Position numbers and translations under genes: made by a program
Origin: Phycisphaerae bacterium
GTDB taxonomy: Bacteria > Planctomycetota > Phycisphaerae > JAAYCJ01
Direction of reading: 5' to 3'
Length of the DNA: 13,586 bases
Assembly (NCBI GenBank): GCA_012514125.1
Contig: JAAZAW010000272.1
Span: forward strand, 1-13,586
Notes under the pieces: model-generated
What the model saw: only the letters and a program-made list of their open reading frames with translations
Told to the model about the DNA's origin: nothing
The model's database searches: none
Shown: positions 11,881 to 13,586 of the stretch, piece after piece
Layout of the letters: each line of letters opens with the position of its first letter
Numbering within the stretch: position 1 is the first letter of the stretch

Positions 11881-12915
11881 ATGGCTGGAGAATTTCGATT
11901 TTCGTTCGGACCCTGGAATATTCACGAAGGCGCAGATCCGTTTGGTCCTACAGTACGCAAACCGGTCGAGTTTGCAAAAAAACTGGGCCTGTATAAAAAA
12001 CTCGGATTCGATGCGGTGCAGTTTCATGACGACGACGCCGTGCCCGACATGAATGAACTTTCGCCTCAGCAGATTATTGACAAAGCGACCGCGTTGAAAA
12101 AATTGCTCGACGATCAGGGACTGACGGCGGAATTTGTAGCCCCCAGACTGTGGGAAGACCCGCGAACAATCGACGGCGGCTACACCTCCAACGATGCCAC
12201 CTGCCGAAAATATGCGATCGAGCGAAGTCTGCGAACAGTAGATATCGCCAAAGCACTCGGAACGGATTTGATCGTCCTTTGGCTCAGCCGCGAAGGAACA
12301 TACATCCGCGAATCCAAAGATTCAAAAGTAGCGGTCGATCGCATCGTCGAAGCCATCGACACAATGCTCAAGTATGATCCGAAAATTCGCGTCTGCATCG
12401 AACCCAAACCCAATGAACCGATGGACCATACCTATATTCCAACCACAGGCCATGCGATCGCGCTGGGCTTGCTCTGTTGCGATGCCAAACGTGTAGGCGT
12501 GAATATCGAAAGTGCCCATGCAATCCTGGCGGGACTCGACCCCTCCGACGAAATGGGGTTCGCACTGGCCCATGACAAACTCTGGACCGTCCACCTGAAC
12601 GATCAAAACGGACTCAAATTCGATCAGGACAAAACTTTTGGCGCCGTCGATCTGCGCCGGGCGTTCAATCAGGTCCGCATCCTGGATAAATATAATTACG
12701 GCAAACGCGGTGAATGGGTAGGCCTGGACGTCAAAGCGATGCGAACACAAAAAGACGACGTAGCCGAAAAACACCTGTCGAACAGCAGGACGATTTTCAT
12801 GAAACTGTTGGAAATCAGCCGAAGCCTGGATGAAAAAACAATGGCTCAAATGATCGCCAACCGCGATTATGAAGAACTCGAGCTTTATATTGTCACAAAA
12901 CTGCTGGGCCGATAA
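11881..12915 (+). CDS. Divergent class I xylose isomerase homologue
   Basis: A 344-residue TIM-barrel protein that follows actinobacterial class I xylose isomerase from end to end but is about 40 residues shorter. Equivalents of the active site: FSFGPWNIHEG (8-17), His49 in FHDDDAVP, the aromatic in RLWEDP (Trp91), WLSREG (134-139), Glu174 and Lys176 in IEPKPNEP, Glu210 and His213 in NIESAHA, Asp248 and Asp250 in FDQD, and Asp283 in LDVK. The Asp of the metal-1 site that normally precedes LNGQNG is His238 here (VHLNDQNG). It most likely interconverts an aldose and a ketose, but the substrate may not be xylose, so I give no symbol. The start is ATG 11881, 7 nt after AGGGAGG (11867-11873); a TTG at 11875 is too close to that site. 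A strong terminator follows. Confidence 0.85.
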   Translation: MAGEFRFSFGPWNIHEGADPFGPTVRKPVEFAKKLGLYKKLGFDAVQFHDDDAVPDMNELSPQQIIDKATALKKLLDDQGLTAEFVAPRLWEDPRTIDGGYTSNDATCRKYAIERSLRTVDIAKALGTDLIVLWLSREGTYIRESKDSKVAVDRIVEAIDTMLKYDPKIRVCIEPKPNEPMDHTYIPTTGHAIALGLLCCDAKRVGVNIESAHAILAGLDPSDEMGFALAHDKLWTVHLNDQNGLKFDQDKTFGAVDLRRAFNQVRILDKYNYGKRGEWVGLDVKAMRTQKDDVAEKHLSNSRTIFMKLLEISRSLDEKTMAQMIANRDYEELELYIVTKLLGR

Positions 12916-12935
12916 CCCCCTCCGTCAAAAACAAC

Positions 12936-12970
12936 AGAGCCATCGAACATATCGACGTTCGATGGCTCTA
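12936..12970 (+). terminator. Strong Rho-independent terminator after the xylose isomerase homologue
   Basis: AGAGCCATCGAAC (12936-12948) pairs perfectly over 13 bp with GTTCGATGGCTCT (12957-12969) around an 8-nt loop, followed by ATTTT. It lies 20 nt after the stop codon and closes the sugar cluster. Confidence 0.9.
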
Positions 12971-12986
12971 TTTTGCGCATAAATAG

Positions 12987-13205
12987 AAAAAAACTGGCCT
13001 GCTAGGAATCGAACGGGGCAACGTAAATGCTTGTAAAACCAATGACTTACAGATTTCAGAAAATCCAAGTGGCACAGAATCCGGCACAGTTTCGACTGAT
13101 TCGACGGAAGAATCAAATAAACCGACAGTAGAATTTATATTGTCCCTTGTCAAAAAGCTGACACCTGCCCAGCGAGAGGAATTGCTGAGGCGGCTGGAAA
13201 CTTGA
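12987..13205 (+). pseudogene. Start-less fragment resembling the C-terminal tail of an integrase-linked protein
   Basis: A 72-codon frame runs from just after a TAG at 12984 to TGA at 13203-13205, with no ATG, GTG or TTG in a credible position. The part from about 13023 reads like a real protein: a Ser/Thr/Glu-rich linker (SGTESGTVSTDSTEES) and then a charged amphipathic helix ending LTPAQREELLRRLET. Its first codons read through the tRNA 3'-end fragment at 12995-13014. Integrases of tRNA-integrating elements often have a C-terminus that crosses the attachment core, and tails of this shape follow planctomycete integrases as I remember them. I infer that the catalytic part was separated from this tail by excision or rearrangement. 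The identification is tentative. Confidence 0.4.
12995..13014 (-). other. tRNA 3'-end fragment, probable attachment-site (att) core
   Basis: Read on the - strand, this stretch is GTTCGATTCCTAGCAGGCCA. It contains a standard T-loop (TTCGATT), the 3' half of the T-stem (CCTAG) and a 7-nt acceptor strand (CAGGCCA). It is followed by G and then seven Ts, as expected past a tRNA that does not encode CCA. The 5' half of the T-stem should be CTAGG but is CCCCG, and no matching TGGCCTG 5' acceptor strand, anticodon arm or D arm is present. The match therefore stops inside the T-arm, where integrase crossovers usually occur. Confidence 0.5.
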
Positions 13206-13568
13206 GTGTTTTATTAATCGGTTTACCACGATACGCAAAGCAGTGGTGGGAGTTAGGATGTCTTAATTTGTAGACATGATGTAAGTGGCTATGACAAATA
13301 GAGATAACATTCGAGTATGATCTGTTATTACGTGGATTTACCGACCGCTGAGGGGAAATTGACGGGGGTATCGGCCCCGAATGAATCTCCACTTATATCT
13401 GGTTGGGGTACGCTTGTCGGGCAAATTTTTTGAAATTGCCCATTGTTGGCCAAAATAAATCCACTTCCTTGACTCATTAAAGAGAACATGATAGTCTGAT
13501 TTCATGCCACAGTGCAGGGTTGGAGTTAAAGGGTTTGTTTCAATAATTTCTATGGGGACGGAGTAGCT
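13206..13568. other. Non-coding interval before the last, incomplete gene
   Basis: About 363 nt with no convincing gene on either strand; the one sizeable antisense frame (13150-13392) has no protein-like pattern. Small hairpins are visible: CGGGG/CCCCG (13363-13367 and 13375-13379), and GGGCAA/TTGCCC (13419-13424 and 13436-13441). The second has a T-run in its loop rather than after the stem, so it is not a standard terminator. The promoter at 13469-13497 lies at its right end. Confidence 0.6.
13469..13497 (+). promoter_or_regulatory. Possible promoter of the gene at the right edge
   Basis: TTGACT at 13469-13474, a 17-bp spacer and TAGTCT at 13492-13497. The -35 is good and the -10 weak. 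The predicted start near 13503 would leave a leader of about 65 nt before the ATG at 13569. Confidence 0.4.
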
Positions 13569-13586
13569 ATGATGTCTCCGAAACAG
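13569..13586 (+). CDS. Start of an unidentified gene, cut by the window edge
   Basis: ATG at 13569 follows CGGAG at 13559-13563 with a 5-nt gap and opens a frame reading MMSPKQ to the edge. Only six codons are visible, so nothing can be said about function. The well-placed ribosome binding site and the promoter-like sequence at 13469-13497 are the reasons for calling it. The second ATG (13572) could equally be the start. Confidence 0.4.

Noticed and set aside
12995..13080. Complete tRNA gene on the - strand
   Set aside because: Only the T-loop, T-stem 3' half and acceptor 3' strand fit. The 5' acceptor strand, D arm and anticodon arm are missing.
13150..13392. Antisense gene at 13150-13392
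   Set aside because: The translation is rich in Ser, His, Pro and Asn without any recognisable pattern, and it overlaps the protein-like + strand tail fragment.
1..13586. CRISPR array, IS transposase or prophage genes
   Set aside because: No regularly spaced repeats, transposase motifs or phage structural genes were seen anywhere in the window; the Gp49-like toxin is a TA component, not evidence of a prophage.

Overview
The window comes from a bacterium. Gene content fits the Planctomycetota (or the wider PVC group, which includes Lentisphaerota): a xylose-isomerase-like TIM-barrel protein, a sugar phosphate isomerase, a DegT aminotransferase and Amidohydro_2 proteins in one cluster, plus DinG and CinA core genes of moderate GC. 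This assignment is inference from gene content; no rRNA or complete tRNA is present to settle it. Every gene I accept is on the + strand.

Layout. (1) Positions 3-1163 hold the 3' part of a phosphoglycerate-mutase-like gene; the family also contains proposed homoserine kinases. (2) Positions 1164-1559 are non-coding. They hold a roughly 150-bp imperfect palindrome, then a promoter flanked and overlapped by two matching 18-bp operator-like palindromes. (3) Positions 1560-2894 form an AT-rich three-gene unit: a HigB/RelE-like toxin, an XRE antitoxin with a C-terminal extension, and a SecB-like chaperone. The genes are 3 nt apart. This is a toxin-antitoxin-chaperone (TAC) module, clearly different in base composition from its neighbours, so probably acquired by transfer. 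(4) Positions 3019-7834 carry a consensus-like promoter followed by thiS, thiG, a small membrane protein of unknown function, dinG and cinA, with gaps of 3 to 43 nt. (5) Positions 7835-12969 hold a carbohydrate-type cluster: a sugar phosphate isomerase/epimerase-like protein, a DegT/DnrJ aminotransferase, two overlapping amidohydrolase-fold genes (the first has lost every metal ligand, the second keeps all of them), and a divergent class I xylose isomerase homologue. The two isomerase genes, each the first of its transcription unit, share a 31-bp upstream element made of TCCAT half-sites repeated at 21 bp, with a -10-like hexamer at nearly the same distance downstream. This looks like co-regulation by an AraC-type activator. 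(6) Past a strong terminator, positions 12987-13205 hold a tRNA 3'-end fragment and a start-less reading frame resembling the C-terminal tail of an integrase, i.e. the scar of an integrative element. The window ends at the first codons of another gene.

How it works together: thiS and thiG make the thiamin thiazole; dinG and cinA are genome and nucleotide maintenance genes carried on the same run. The 8.0-12.9 kb genes look like a small regulon for an unusual sugar or amino-sugar derivative, whose substrate I cannot name. The TAC module and the integrase scar are the accessory parts. The best candidates for something new are the chaperone-dependent toxin-antitoxin unit, the coupled active/inactive amidohydrolase pair, and the shared regulatory element of the sugar cluster.
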